From positions 5,143,219-5,207,218 of the forward strand of contig RQOL01000828.1 of NCBI GenBank assembly GCA_013076295.1: 64,000 bases of DNA, in the 5' to 3' direction. This DNA comes from Sanderia malayensis (lineage: Eukaryota; Cnidaria; Scyphozoa; Semaeostomeae; Pelagiidae). The position numbers were made by a program, and so were the translations under genes. Of the stretch, positions 49,973 through 62,747 are shown in pieces (position 1 is the stretch's first letter; each line of letters starts with the position of its first letter). Below the pieces are notes generated by a model, which was given only the letters and a program-made list of their open reading frames with translations, was not told the DNA's origin and did not search any database.

Positions 49973-52900
49973 CTAGCTATTCATGATTTCGGATATTCTA
50001 CTCAGCAAGCATTCCATCATGTCCAAAGTATTCAATGCGACATGCACTTGCTGTAAAAGGAAATAGAGAATTCATAAGAGCTGCAACATTTTGAATTAGA
50101 CCTCTAATCAAAATCTCAAAATCTCCCAAAATTAAAATATCGAAAGTAGCCAAACATCGTCTTCAAAAGACTGACCTGAACTTTCTGCTCCATTGACATT
50201 TGATGGATGTTAAAGATGTCAACATTCAAAAGCTCCGCATCTTTGCCACTATCATCATTACTCTGATATTTAGAATCTACGGCAAAATTATTTCGTGGCA
50301 AATACTGTTGCAAAGTAAGCACATTCTGGGTCAAACCTACCTGATTTTTCTGTCAAGAAAAGGCAGCCAAATTTACAATGAAGCAGTTCGAAGAATCAGA
50401 CGTTGGTCTAGTTGCACGGGGATCCCTACACGTTAGACTTGTTACATCTATATTCCACTATATATAAAACATCGAGGGGTAAACGCCATCTATATAATCT
50501 AGATAACTGGAATGGAAATTGATCACAAACCAGTCTCATTAACAGTGAGCGCTTCTTTAAGCAAGGCGTTATGGTTGACACGTGCAATACCAATGGATTT
50601 CTTCAACGGTTCTGCGTAATTATTTGCCAATACCAACAGATCATTCCAAGCATCAGTCTACGACATAATAGAAGGAATCATTGTTGAATACTGATACGTC
50701 AAAGAATTTGTTCAAATCCAGGTAACGTTGAATCCCGTGTATGAAGCAACACTCGTAGCTATATAGCACGCCTATTCATATGGTCCCACTTACCAGGCCA
50801 GCTCAACAAGCAAGATCTCACCTACTCTCCAAATCATATGCAAAATTGAGCACTGCAGCAAACAAACGCGGGCACTGTCGGAATCTCGACAAGCGGGCTG
50901 GAAATTTTCCAACATGCGCACTCCGTCCCGCTGAATGGGTTAGAAACATGCCAACTGCGCTCACAATCATTGTTTTCATTCTTGATCTCTCAAGCCACAA
51001 TCTCGTGATACTGTTTCCATCACAGAAAGCAAAATTTTCCCATATGAACAGCAGAATTCAATTCTGCTGTTCATATGGGAAATCAATCTCGCTTAGTAGG
51101 CTGGCCCGGTAAGCTCGACGTCGAAAATAACATATATATGTTGGTTGCGATTAGCTGAAAGCGATTAAAACTACTAGACAACAGGGAAATTCTTATAAGA
51201 ATCTAGCAATCAGGGTAACCAGAATTCCGTTTTGTGAGACATGTTGCTGGGAGTTTGGGTTTCAAAATCCGCCAGGGAATAAAATTGGGACAAGCGGTCA
51301 CGTTAATGCTTACGTCATATCTGGGGGTCAATGAAAAAACTTTTGATCAAAATTCAACGAAATTAACATCAATCGAAAGAGCACTTTAAACAAAACAAAA
51401 AATATAAGATCCAGGACACTAGAATCTAGCTATATAGTAAAAAATACCAGGGGTCATGGCTCGCTGCGCTCGCTCGCCCCAGCCCGTCAAGTAAAAAAGC
51501 TTAATCTGGTAGGCGCATTTCGTGCGCTGAATTCGCTAACGCTCATACGCGTCTCGTCCAAAGTACCTGCTGCGTATCGAGGACGAATTTACATAATAAT
51601 GAAAAAAAGCGCGACTCTTCACGTGAAACTGCAACAGGAACGAATCTGATTGAGGTGACGGCGTAAATGAACACGTGAAAAGCAAGTACCTCGATGTTAT
51701 GTAAACTTTGTTGCTCAGGCCTAGGGCCACTTCTAGACGCCATTTTTCATCAGGTGCTGCAATACTTTTGATCGCAAAGTGTAGCTATATGGAATAATTA
51801 ATAGAATAACTCAAAAATACTTGAAAAAATTGAAACCAAAAATAGATGAAGATGAACAATTGTCTGATTAACTGACTTTTAACTTTTTCAACTGCTTTTA
51901 CTAATTTAAATTCGTTTTGATATTTATTCTACTGTACTAATTTTTACTCATCAATAGACACTTGAGCCAATTCATTATTCGGATCTCACGACAGCCAATT
52001 ATCGGAAATCAAAAAAAAATAAATGGCGCTTTCAATTTGAAACTTAGCACGATAAACGTACAAAAAAAAGCATTTTTGATTACACGTTTTTTTTATAAGA
52101 ACAACCTTTATAAGACACACCAGGCTGAGATTAGGCCGAAAAATAAGAACAACATAAGAAACAAGACAGGTTGAGATTCAACAAAACTGAATCTCAACCA
52201 TCGAAATGAAATATGAGCAACAATCGAAAATAACACACCTTAGGCTAAAAATATACGGAAAAATAAGAAACGTCAGGCTGAAACTGGAGCCAAGTGTTCT
52301 TATAAAAAAACATGTAACACGGTTCGCATGAATTCGCAAACGAACCGCAGTCAATTTTCGCTCATGCCCAAATATGACGTAAGCAGTCAATATAATGACT
52401 CGATTGCTCTTTATACGAATCTCAATAAAACGAGTCTTGAAGGGGGGGGGGGCAAAACAACATCTTGATGTGGTCGCAAATTCATAAAACCGAGGGTAAA
52501 CTGTATTACTATGAAGAATTTCGAAAGAATCAATTGTATAGTGATATTGTTCACATGCGAAGACTGTAACCTGCACGGATATCATACCTCGAAGTTGGTT
52601 TTGGCTCGAATTAACAGGAACCTCAGCAAGTTCAATGATGCCAAAACACTGGAATAAAAAAATCACCGAATAGTGAATTTAAAATGACATTGCTATTCAC
52701 TTGCGTTGCGCAAATCAACTTAGATAAGATGATAAAAAACTGAATAAACTTGACCGACTTGAGCCTTACTGCGAATCGTACCAAAGCAAAAGCTTTCCTG
52801 AAAAGAAACCTACTCGGAAAAAACCCTTGCTTTGGGGGAAAAGCAGTATAAATTTAGTCTCAATATGCTACGTAAGACTTTATCCAAATGAGATTGTATC

Positions 52901-55900
52901 TTACTAGCAACTGATCTGAATACCGTATTTCCTCTAATTATCGACCACCCTCTTTTAACCGCCCCCTCTCCAATAAGCGCCCACCCTAAAATCAGAAAGT
53001 GTGAAATAGGCGCCCCCCTCTATCAACCGCCCAGGGCGGAAAATCAGCAGTTGAAGTTGATCTTGACTGCTTGATATTGAATAACATTCGGAACTATAAA
53101 AGAATATTCTTTTGTTTTTGAGGCTCTTTGATTTTAAAATTTCAGAACTGTAAAATAAGCGCCCCCTCTTTTAAGCGCCCCCTCTAATAAGCGCCCATCC
53201 AATTTTTCAAAATATTGAATAAGCGCCCGGGCGTTTATTAGAGGAAATACGGTATGTACAATCTCGCCTAAATAAGCAATGTGCCAATAGCTGAAAATTA
53301 CCGATCAGATTGAAATAGCGGGTCGAAATCTTTTGACAGAATAACATCAAGTGAAAGGTGCAGCAGTTCGACAAAAGACGAGGCTCTTTGCATAGACTAT
53401 AAAAAGAGCGACACGCGTTAAACAGTATGAACCTTGACTGGAAACGAGAGCTAGACAGCGGGTAGCTAAAAGATGGGAACTACTCGCCTGTGTATTGGAA
53501 CTATAAGCTTCTTTGACGACACATTGAATCAAGAGTCCAAAAGCACCGGGATGTGTTGTCTTCGTTAGCAGCTGCCTAAAATCACAAAAGAGCAAATTCA
53601 AAATTCATATCGAGTACCGAGTACATGAACATGACATGATCTTTCGTAAACAAAATCAAACGCAGGTCATCAATCCGAAAAGGACGATAAGTTACAACAT
53701 CAGATCTCTTAGTATTCCCCGTTAACCAAGGGCCGAAATGATGCACGCAAAGCATCCTAATAAAACATGCGCATCCCAATAAGCATCCTAATAAGAATCC
53801 TAATAAAACATGCGCATCCTGAGTACGATGCGTATGATGTGTGCTTGTGTAATACCTTAGCAATAACATACGCCCATCTGCATCATATCTCTTCAGAGAG
53901 AGATAGAACAAGGCCAAGGCACGTTTTCTCTAAAAAGCAATATCAAGAAATACATTGACATTAGCAAGGGAAGATGAGGGATAGGATGGAGGAAAAGGGG
54001 GAGGGAGGGAGAGAAGGAAACAGAAAAAACAAGATGACGTAAAAGAAGATGATTTAGATAAACAAAAGAAAATAGAAATCAGGACAATAAATTAAAACTT
54101 AAAACTGGATTAAAAACAAGAATAAACACGCAAGAATTTCTCACAAAAAGTACATACCAAATCTTCTTTATTCCTGAGTATCATTATTTCCATTAAAGTC
54201 TGCAATAATTTGAAAATATAATATAGTAACTATAACTGATCTGTATTATCATTGGTATTTAGCTAGACTGACAACAATATCTTATTATGTTGTAGCTTCC
54301 AATTTTGTCAGATGTAAAAGCTGAAGCTTATATTTACATTTATTTTTTACACAGTGAGTTCACTTTGTAATTAATATAAAAAATGATTGGATGAAGAAAG
54401 TAGAACTTGAAGTGGTCAAAGATGAGAAAACATGGCGAAGGTAAGAAATTCATGGTGAAGAACAAAAACCACGAAAATAAATATACAAAGATATTTATGC
54501 TGGTTTTGCGCATGGAGTTTAACAGCAAAATATAAGACGAAAAATTGAATCAAATAGGTGCAATATGACGGAAAAAAAGATAGATTGTTGTTATTATAAA
54601 AAAAAAGAAATAAATAAAGATATATTATTCATTTCGAAAGACAAAGCTTTCGTTTTTGTTCAGCGCTGCTCTAGATCATCAACCCGATTTGGAAACTTCA
54701 ACTAAGAGAAGGACATCATTTGAAATTAGTTCAGCATACTGAGTTTAACCAAAAGCAACATGGAGGCGATTCGCGCGAGCTTTTCCATGAGAAAGTCGTG
54801 TGATAGGGGTAAAACGAATTTATTTTCAACTAAAACGGCTGCATATCTTAACTTAATTTGCCGCTCACAGTTTCTCTCATAAAGAAAGATGAGAGAAACC
54901 GTAATTTTCCCGTAAGTCTTCTTGCAAGAAAGACTTACCGTCAAGACTTTCTCTCACTGTCCTACCGTCGCAAGTTTTGTATGTAAGAAAACCGAAGTGA
55001 TCAGATGGAATTATCGTAAATTCTCAAATAAGCCCTGGGGGATTATTTGCAAAAACGAAATTCTATCTGGATTTTTATTCAATGCAGAACTTTATGAAAG
55101 CTATAGTACGCAGTTAATTAATAAAATTCGTTTTTAAGCTTGCTGGCATTTGCGAGACGCTCACAACACAACCTCAATAGACAGCTTCCAAAACACGACC
55201 TATATCTGAAGACGATGGCAGGCCTGGTGCGAGGAACGTCATTGTTCCCGTGAATCTTCATAACTATAAAACTGAATTCAATTTAAAATTTCAAAGTTTG
55301 AAAAAATTCATCTCAATGAAGGGTCCTGATGAAAACAGATGCAGGTGTGTGAAGATTAGCAATATACGTCCGATGATGTTAGTTGCATTGCGTCCCTGTG
55401 ATTCGTTCACTTGATAGCTCACGAAGAGGTCACAATGGAGACTCGTTCAAAAAGTCAAGATGCCAAGGGATAGCTTGGGCCGCGCTCGTGCAAGACCTCT
55501 AACAGACGTCCTAGCGAGATAGGCAGTGTTTTGATTCAAAAACTTTTCAATGCCTTGATACTCGGCCTCAATATCCTTGTAAATGGTCAGGAAAATGGGG
55601 GCTTATTTGAGGACTTACATTTCATGCATTTTAATCTGGATCGTCAAGCATTCAGTTAATGGAAAGTTTGCTACAGCTTTCGAAGACGTAACGTTACAGC
55701 TAGAGCGTAAAAATTGAATCCAGCATCTCAATTTTTAGTGTTAAAAAAAATAAAAAAAAAATTTACAAAACAAATACGAACCATGAAAGAATCCCAGTAA
55801 AACGATAGTGGACCAAGAGTAATTAGTTTTACAAACATTTCCAGCACCATGCCTCTTTGAAAAGCAACGAATGTCTCGCTCAGAGCATAACAAGCTTTAA

Positions 55901-58900
55901 ACTCATAAAATATAAAAATTACCTCAAAAAATACAAGACTGCAACTTTCTTCGATATATTTGCTGCTCAGCTCAGACTCTCCAAGTCTTCGCATCATGTT
56001 TTCTGCCAGATCCTGTGGGCCAAAAGATAAGCGCGATTATAAACAACATTGCAAACGCAGTTTCATTGGCTAACTGTTAATCACGGTTAATTTAGCTCAT
56101 GGTATGGTGTCAGTATCAGCTCTAAACCACAGCTATATAAAAGACAGTGTTATGCGGGACATAGCACTACTTTTTATAAACGAACCAATATTATAACATT
56201 ACCAGGTTTCGAAACCCAGTTCTAAACTTTCTTATTTTTTGAAGTACCAAGAGCAACTTGCACTCTCTCATAGAAAAACATTTCGTTAATGACCGCTCAC
56301 AGCTCGCACCAACGTGCAAGAGTCAAAATTTTCTTTTTACGCGATTCAAACACAATTCGCTGCGATCAACTTATCTCGTAGTAACTGTTCACACGAATAA
56401 TAATAATAATAATAATAATCAATTTATTTAAAGTTGGCTGGTAAATACATAGCGTGATTAACAAGTTAATTTTGCTAATTAAAGCCAACTACGAAACACA
56501 CAAACGTACAATAAAACAACACAGTGTACTTACAATAGCTTTCGACGATGCCAGATCATCTGTTCTGTGTAACGAAAGAAAATAATCAGGAATTAGCAAG
56601 TCAGTAGATTCCCTTACATTGTACTTTCATAGCTGATTCGATTAGTCATGTTCTAAACGATAGCTTCTGCGCACCTTTTTAATAGTTCGTTGATTGACGT
56701 CATGCACAAATCCACCAAATATTTGACGCTACAAAATCATACAACAAAGCAAAGGTCAAAAGTGGAGGGCCAAAGGTCAACGAAATATCTTGTGCATCTG
56801 AGCGTGCATTTAAGCGTGCGAGAAGGAGGTGATTATCTTTAACACTGAATTGGGCGGTAAAAAGTATACGAAGTAATGCAGCCATACTACGTCTGATGCA
56901 AAAGGTCACGTGAAATGTCAAGACTGAAAGGCGAGAGGCTAAAAGTCAAAAAGTATAGTTGCACCTGTAAAAGACACAAGTCAGCATAGAATCAGGGAGG
57001 AATTATCAGACTTTACTTAGAACAATATGTATAATTCTTACCTTAGAACAAAAGAATAATACAATGATCCGATGTCTTTAATGAAAACAAGATAACAAAT
57101 CATTGCCTTTGCACGGGAAAGGATTCCGCGATGATAATTGACTTCACCTTAAAAAAATTCAGCAAGAAAACAATTACAGTGGGAACATGTCGAGCGAGTT
57201 GGTGACAACAATTTGAAGGATATTTACAGATATTCCTACTGGCAAACATATTATGTGCTTAAAACACACTCTACGTAGCATACATTGGTACATTGTGTAG
57301 CAAATGGATATGTAGAGAGCAGCATCACTTTAACAGTGCACACAGGGTTATTGAAACAGGGCTTGTTGTTAGTTTACTGAGAGTAATCCTACCTTTATCT
57401 TCTAAGAAGTTTTCGTCCAGCGAATATTCCATTAATCCAACGAATGGTATTCGTAGCATTATGACGTGATCCTGGCGGATGGGAAAATTATTCTCAACTC
57501 AAAGTAAATAGAAATTCTGTTCGGCTCAAAAATTACTGCCTAAGCGAAACGGTGCAGAAAATCCTGATAGAATGGGTTATAAATGCTCATAGTATGGAGC
57601 TTTCTTGATGTAAGCAAGCATACGGATAATAAAAATAAATAACACAGTGTGAATCATTACCATTATCCTGCGCGCGGTGGTGGAGGCATTGTTGTTGCAT
57701 GACATGCACTTGCCTTGTTCGTGGCAACCGCTGCCTTCTTCTGACGCAGTTAGATCACACAAAGACAATGGACAATCTAAAAAATTAGCAACACTGCAAA
57801 ACAGTAATCTTCAAGAGTGACCAAATTACCAATTGATCAAATGGTAATGGCTGATGCAAAGAATAGTCAAATCTAGATGAATCAGTTCATAAAGGTTTAA
57901 TGGATTAACGATCTGCCAGTAAAACGAAGCAACTCGTCGCTAGTTTCATGCTGTATTTGAATTGAAATAACCAACTTACTACAAAAGCACGGATTGCGCA
58001 GTTCTGGTTTGATTGCCCTCGCCAAAACAGCACTGCATCGGTCCTGCATTTGAGTAATTGAAATTGCAGGCTGCAACGTCAGCGAGAAAGGGGTGAACAA
58101 AATCCAATCCAGCAACTATCATGCAACAAAGTTTTTTCTGCATGAAAACGTTGCACACAAATAGACCTTTTTCTGCCGTTCTAACATCATCATTATCGGA
58201 ATCGCCGTTGGAATCAAGCTGTGGTTCGTTGCATTCGCCTGCAGGTGCCCAAGGTCCATTATCCTCACTGGCACTGACTGCTTTGGTACCATCATATGAT
58301 TCAACCACGTGTTTCGAGGATAATGCTCTCTTGGCGAATCTTGTGAATTGCTTCGAAACATCATTGCAAGTGGATTGTATGAACTTGGATCTTCTTTGAG
58401 TCAGACTTAGCAAAACTATGAGAAGCAATGCAAAAAATAAATTAGCAGCTGCCGGAAAATCACATTGAAACATTATATGTAATCAGGATAATAACATAAA
58501 ATAGGCTATTGCATATAATATAGTTAAAAATCCTTTGATGCGTGTGGTACTGTTAAGGTAAGGCAAATAAATGAACAAAATTGTAATAATAGTACCATGT
58601 TTATATAATGTAATGTTTATACTTAAAATGTTTATACTAACGTTTCAGGTGTATGCCCGTTATCAAAGTTATTACAATTTTGTTCATTTATTGCATATAA
58701 TGTCTTGGAAAATTATAATTCTTCTTATGACTATAAGCAATATTATAAAATGGTATTATAACCTCAAAAATAATTATTCTATTAATATATAAATGCTTAT
58801 ATAGTATAATATACCGTAGGTCCTCCCACCCTAGAACGTTTGATAAGACTTGATAACTTTATTTGAAAATTTTGGAGAATGTTTGTTATTTTAGTAAATA

Positions 58901-61900
58901 CAATAATTTTATTTTTTGAAGGATAAAATTATTGTATAAAATTCTTCTTGTTTTTCAACATACTTAGACAGATATTGTCACGAAAACAATATATCTTACT
59001 GAGAATTTGTGCCTATAAAGAATAAGCGCCACCCTGAAATATTTTTGCGAAATAAGCCCCCGGGGGCTTAATCGAGAACATACGATACTACTTACGTCTT
59101 TTGGCGTACTTATGTAACTTACTATACCTAGTAAATTAAATAAGTACTAATCATAGAGATAGGATATAAGATACACGGATGGAAAAACTATTCTCAATCT
59201 ATATTGTATCTTATCTCTATGGTACTAATATAGCATAGGAAACTATACACGTGTATAATCATAAAATATTTATGATGGGAAGTCCCGTCTCAGCGCATCT
59301 GGCTTTTTCATGAGAAAATATATTGTGTTACATGATCACAATATACATATGCATCAATGAACATCACATCAGAAAGCAATGAAAAGCAAATCAAAACTAA
59401 ATTATACAAAGGGCTGAAGAAGAATGGTTTGGAACACAGCCTCTTGTACTGGACGGAGGCATTAACTATTTATCAGCCATTCACTAAAGGTTACGCAATA
59501 AAACTTTAGAGAATTATCGATATGTGACTCCAAAAGAATCGAATGCTACTGATTACGATATTCTCGTTATTTTTACTATTTTATATTTAACTATTTATTA
59601 GCAATTTACATATGTTTACGGCATCAAAATTCCAAAAATTATCAAAATATCACCCCCAAAGATTTGAGTCTTACTAATTATGACATTGTGATCACTTTGA
59701 GGCATGGTTCCAGCCCTCTATCACGAACATTTTCGGGGCATCAGGAAATCAGTTTGGGGTCGGGTAACATTTCGTTTCTCGAAAGGACCTCGATTAAATA
59801 ACAAAATTAAAATATAATTATACCTTTCTTGATGAACTTCAGGCAATCAATTAAGCTTTCCACACTTGATGTTTCTTGTAGCTGTTCACTGAAGCCAAGC
59901 AAAACTTCTTTAGGACTACACACCTATATGAAAAAGCAGTGTACACTAATTTCAAACGAGATGAGATCACAATGTGAAACAATCTTGCAATATTCACTAT
60001 CTACATACAACACTGCAAGGATGGAAATGGAAAGGATGACCGGGTGGTTATGTTGCTTAGCTCTTGTTTGAAGAGTTGTTAGCTCAAGCTGGAATCAAAA
60101 TTTTCACAGAAAGAGTGCTTGCTGATTCTTTGTAGTTTTAGGCAAGGAAAATAGGGAATCATGAAGTGTGGTCACATAGAGAGAAAGTACCAGAGTTGCA
60201 CTACTTAGATTAGTATTCGGCTATTCAGTGGTCAATCTCCACCTAACACATAGACCAAATAACTTACAAAGAGATAGTAAGCATATTTGCCAAACAATTA
60301 ATCAAACTGTTTTATTATCCTACTTGGCCAATTGGGATGTTTGATCAAATTACTCACCTGATACTCACCTGGCAAATGATATCCAGAATTCTGAAGCAAT
60401 GAGATTTAAGCTGATCATTATCAAGGAATGGGAATATGATAGCAATCAGCTCCCATCCAACATACTTTGTTAGACCCTAAAACAAAACACACTGAATATA
60501 AATACAGTTAGATAAAATAAATAAATACAATATGCTTTAATTTTAATTCATTTGTGTCAGACAACATTGTTAAAACTTCACAAATTATTGTTCAGTGAAA
60601 TTGATCTACAATAGGGGACAAAATTCTTGGGACACCAAGCATTTTAGCAAGTTTTACAAGCATACTTCATCCCCCTCCCCCCAAAAATGATTTGGGGGGA
60701 GTGGGGTGAGATTCTGCTCACAGGGAACAAAGTGTGCAGAAGCATAGCATTATCAACTGAAATTTTCAGGTGTCCCCTATTGTAAGGTCATACAAAAAGA
60801 TTGGTTGTTACAAATATTCATATCTCCCTTGAATTTAACTTTCTTTGCTCACACTTGTGACCCTTGAGTTTCAAATTCTGCTTGACTTAAACAAATATTT
60901 TAAATAAATCTTTAATTTATTGGAAATTAATTAGTTTTCTACTAATCAAAGTTCTAATTGTGTCAAATCTCATTATTCATGTGCTGTGAACATATTCCTG
61001 GCAATGTATAGGCAATGTAAGGATGCAGAGTTTTATCGGCTAACCTGAAACTCATGGTTACCAATCAGATCAATAACTTCACTTGCATCACCACATTCAA
61101 TGCATTCTTTGGCAGCAACCAGGAATTCACTTGTTTCCATTGGATCTGCTTTCTGAAATCAAAAACCAAATTTTTTCCCACCATGGGCCAGTGTGACATA
61201 GAGAAATAGAGGGTTTCTGAAGAAAGGTCAAGATGGTAGCTGTTTTTTATGAAAAAGTTTCTTTACATAGAGCAGCACACAAACTTTCTTAGCAATTTCT
61301 TAATTTCACTACTAAAACTTTCTTAAAGGTTTCTCAGCAAAAAATAAACATCTTTGTGTGACGAAACATTTGCATTGACAAAAATGTGATGTTATGATAT
61401 AATAGTAATAAACCTTTTAGCATTATATGTTGATAGACAATATATTATAGTCACAACATTAAGTTTCTCATGCCTTCATGACGGGCTTTTCTTGAAATTT
61501 TGAGGATTAAAATGTTTCAACATTCTAGGGTTCAAAAATTCAGTACCAAACTTTCTTAACTCTTTGACAAGCCAAGTTTTGTTTTCTTGTAAAGCATCCT
61601 CTTACAGAAAAACAGTACTTCACTTGGTTCTCTTCCTATGCTTGTAAATGGAAATTACCATCCTAGTCACAACTCACAATACCACATATGGCTTAGTGGC
61701 TTAATGAATCGAGTTTGGGGTAGGGAGAAGGGGGTAGGGGTAAGGGGAGATGGTGGGGCATGGCAGGGATGGATGGGTAATCAGAAGTTAAAACTGGTTG
61801 CTCTGTCCAGTTGAGGGACCAGAAGTGGTCTCTCGTACCTTGTAATTGATCTAACTTAAATGATAAAATACAGGGGATGAGTGGGATTGGATTGGATTGG

Positions 61901-62121
61901 ATTGGATTGGATTGGATTGGATTGGATTGGATTGGATTGGATTGGATAAGGGGGTGGGGCATGCCATTTCATCATTATCATTGGTAAAGAGCGTGGCTTG
62001 GCTGGCACATAAAAAACCTTTTAAGCTCAAACGACGCTACAGTGTTCATACTTACAGCAGTTAATGCTGCCTCCCAGAGACGAAACTTGGTGCCTGTTCT
62101 CGCAGTATTTATAGAACTCAT
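49973..62121 (-). CDS. GLMN: glomulin (FAP68), 19 exons
   Basis: HEAT-like protein that in vertebrates binds the RING protein RBX1 and inhibits cullin-RING ubiquitin ligases. Exons on the minus strand: 62056-62121, 61045-61152, 60369-60476, 59824-59923, 58186-58415, 57980-58043, 57661-57776, 57393-57471, 57042-57147, 56675-56728, 56534-56564, 55782-56012, 53856-53929, 53488-53575, 53302-53396, 52588-52648, 50531-50657, 50176-50336, 49973-50050; 1977 nt, 658 aa (human 594). Family matches include VCSPKEVLLGF, MICYLVFIKDI, ALALFYLSLKRYDADGR, PLFQSDRVLASLNLLRFL and the final helix around LNTLDMMECLLSRI. The exon at 58186-58415 adds an acidic low-complexity insert. The exon at 55782-56012 has about 16-20 extra residues against human and could hide a 48-nt intron. 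The intron after 53488 has a GC donor. Exons 5-7 are the least certain. Confidence 0.9.
51036..51082. repeat. 47-nt near-perfect palindrome in a glomulin intron
   Basis: The 23-nt arm 51036-51058 is exactly reverse-complementary to 51060-51082 with a single central C. The arms contain CATATGAACAGCAGAATT. It lies in the glomulin intron between 52588 and 50657. Confidence 0.85.
52082..52316. mobile_element. about 235-bp MITE with ACACGTTTTTTTTATAAGAA ends
   Basis: Left end ACACGTTTTTTTTATAAGAA; right end TTCTTATAAAAAAACATGT, imperfect inverted repeat. The same end appears alone at 63922 (ACACGTTTTTTTATAAGAA), at 47268-47291 and near 11,680-11,704, so it is a dispersed family. Confidence 0.65.
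52921..53254. mobile_element. 334-bp MITE, small relative of the 3.66-kb palindrome
   Basis: Starts TACCGTATTTCCTCTAATTA and ends TTATTAGAGGAAATACGGTA, with TA at each boundary. It contains repeated AATAAGCGCCC and the CGCCCAGGGCGG and GCGCCCGGGCG palindromes. Its first 120 bp closely match the left end of 18922-22577. Confidence 0.85.
55012..55620. mobile_element. about 600-bp degenerate AATAAGC-CCC family element
   Basis: Left end ATCGTAAATTCTCAAATAAG with CCCTGGGGG; right end GGGGGCTTATTTGAGGACTTAC. The internal GCAAAAACGAAATTCTATCTG block matches that of the 41051 copy. It lies in a glomulin intron. Confidence 0.65.
58812..59096. mobile_element. degenerate AATAAGC-CCC family element
   Basis: Starts near TACCGTAGGTCCTCCCACC and ends with AATAAGCCCCCGGGGGCTTA then ATCGAGAACATACGATA. 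It lies in a glomulin intron. Confidence 0.55.
59152..59221. mobile_element. 70-bp TIR element with 8-bp target duplication
   Basis: Begins CATAGAGATAGGATATAAGA and ends GTATCTTATCTCTATG. It is flanked by identical GTACTAAT at 59144-59151 and 59222-59229. The ends are those of the 911-bp element at 1270-2180, so it is a minimal deletion derivative of the same family, inside a glomulin intron. Confidence 0.88.
61885..61946. repeat. (ATTGG)n pentanucleotide microsatellite
   Basis: About twelve perfect tandem ATTGG units in glomulin intron 1. Confidence 0.95.
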
Positions 62122-62336
62122 CGTGTAGAATCTATCACCATTAATACAAATGGCTTCAATTCAAATACATCCGAACAAAGCGCACCACGAGAAATTCAAT
62201 CAAAATTTTTACAACAACAACAACAACATGTCGACTTATTCTGTTTGATTGAATTGAATTGTTTGTATTTTTCAAGTCTGAAACAACAGAAACAATTCTT
62301 TCATAATATATACCTAAATAAAAGTGGAATAATATC
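62122..62336. promoter_or_regulatory. divergent glomulin/TMEM203 promoter interval
   Basis: Only 215 bp separate the glomulin ATG (minus) from the TMEM203 ATG (plus), so both promoters and 5'UTRs must lie here. It contains a short CAA tract (about 62,213-62,227) and no obvious TATA box common to both. A shared bidir-ectional promoter is inferred from spacing only. Confidence 0.6.
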
Positions 62337-62747
62337 ATGCTATTTACATTAAGAGAGCTCACAAGATGGTTCAGACTAACAGTTTTTGAATTTGCACTCA
62401 TGATAGCTGCTGCATTTGTTTTCAGCATACTACTTGCTTGCAAACTCGAGGATAAATTCATTTCATCATGGTGGACTGTTTTTGTTCCATTGTTCGCTTG
62501 TGATGCACTGGTCGCTTATTTCGATGCCATTGTGTTCATTCGAATGTACCTAGATGACGAAAGAGAAGTTGCATTCAAAAGACTGCTGATAAATGGAACT
62601 GTTCTTTTACTATTGTTCATATATAAGATCCTGCTCTGTCAGAGGCTCACAAGAGGAAACGATTTGCAATACTCTGTCATTCATACGCCTGTTTTTATTC
62701 TGATGTTTGGACTGATAATACGGTCGTGTATTATACCAGAGAAATAA
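62337..62747 (+). CDS. TMEM203: TMEM203 four-pass membrane protein
   Basis: Intronless, 136 aa, the same length as the human protein, which is an ER-membrane regulator of calcium stores and STING signalling. The start MLFTLRELTRW matches MLFSLRELVQW of human. Four hydrophobic segments lie at about residues 18-35, 44-66, 82-101 and 116-131. WWTVFVPLFACD and KILLCQRL are the other clear family matches. The stop codon overlaps an AATAAA hexamer (62743-62748). It is divergent from glomulin with a 215-bp spacer. The single-exon structure is also typical of vertebrate TMEM203. Confidence 0.95.
   Translation: MLFTLRELTRWFRLTVFEFALMIAAAFVFSILLACKLEDKFISSWWTVFVPLFACDALVAYFDAIVFIRMYLDDEREVAFKRLLINGTVLLLLFIYKILLCQRLTRGNDLQYSVIHTPVFILMFGLIIRSCIIPEK

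Noticed and set aside
57661..58473. Separate Cys-rich membrane protein gene nested in glomulin
   Set aside because: The frames looked like a signal peptide and C-terminal TM at first, but good acceptors and donors join these exons in phase to glomulin, and segments align with the human protein (for example AVLARAIKPEL with ALIEFTKPFV).
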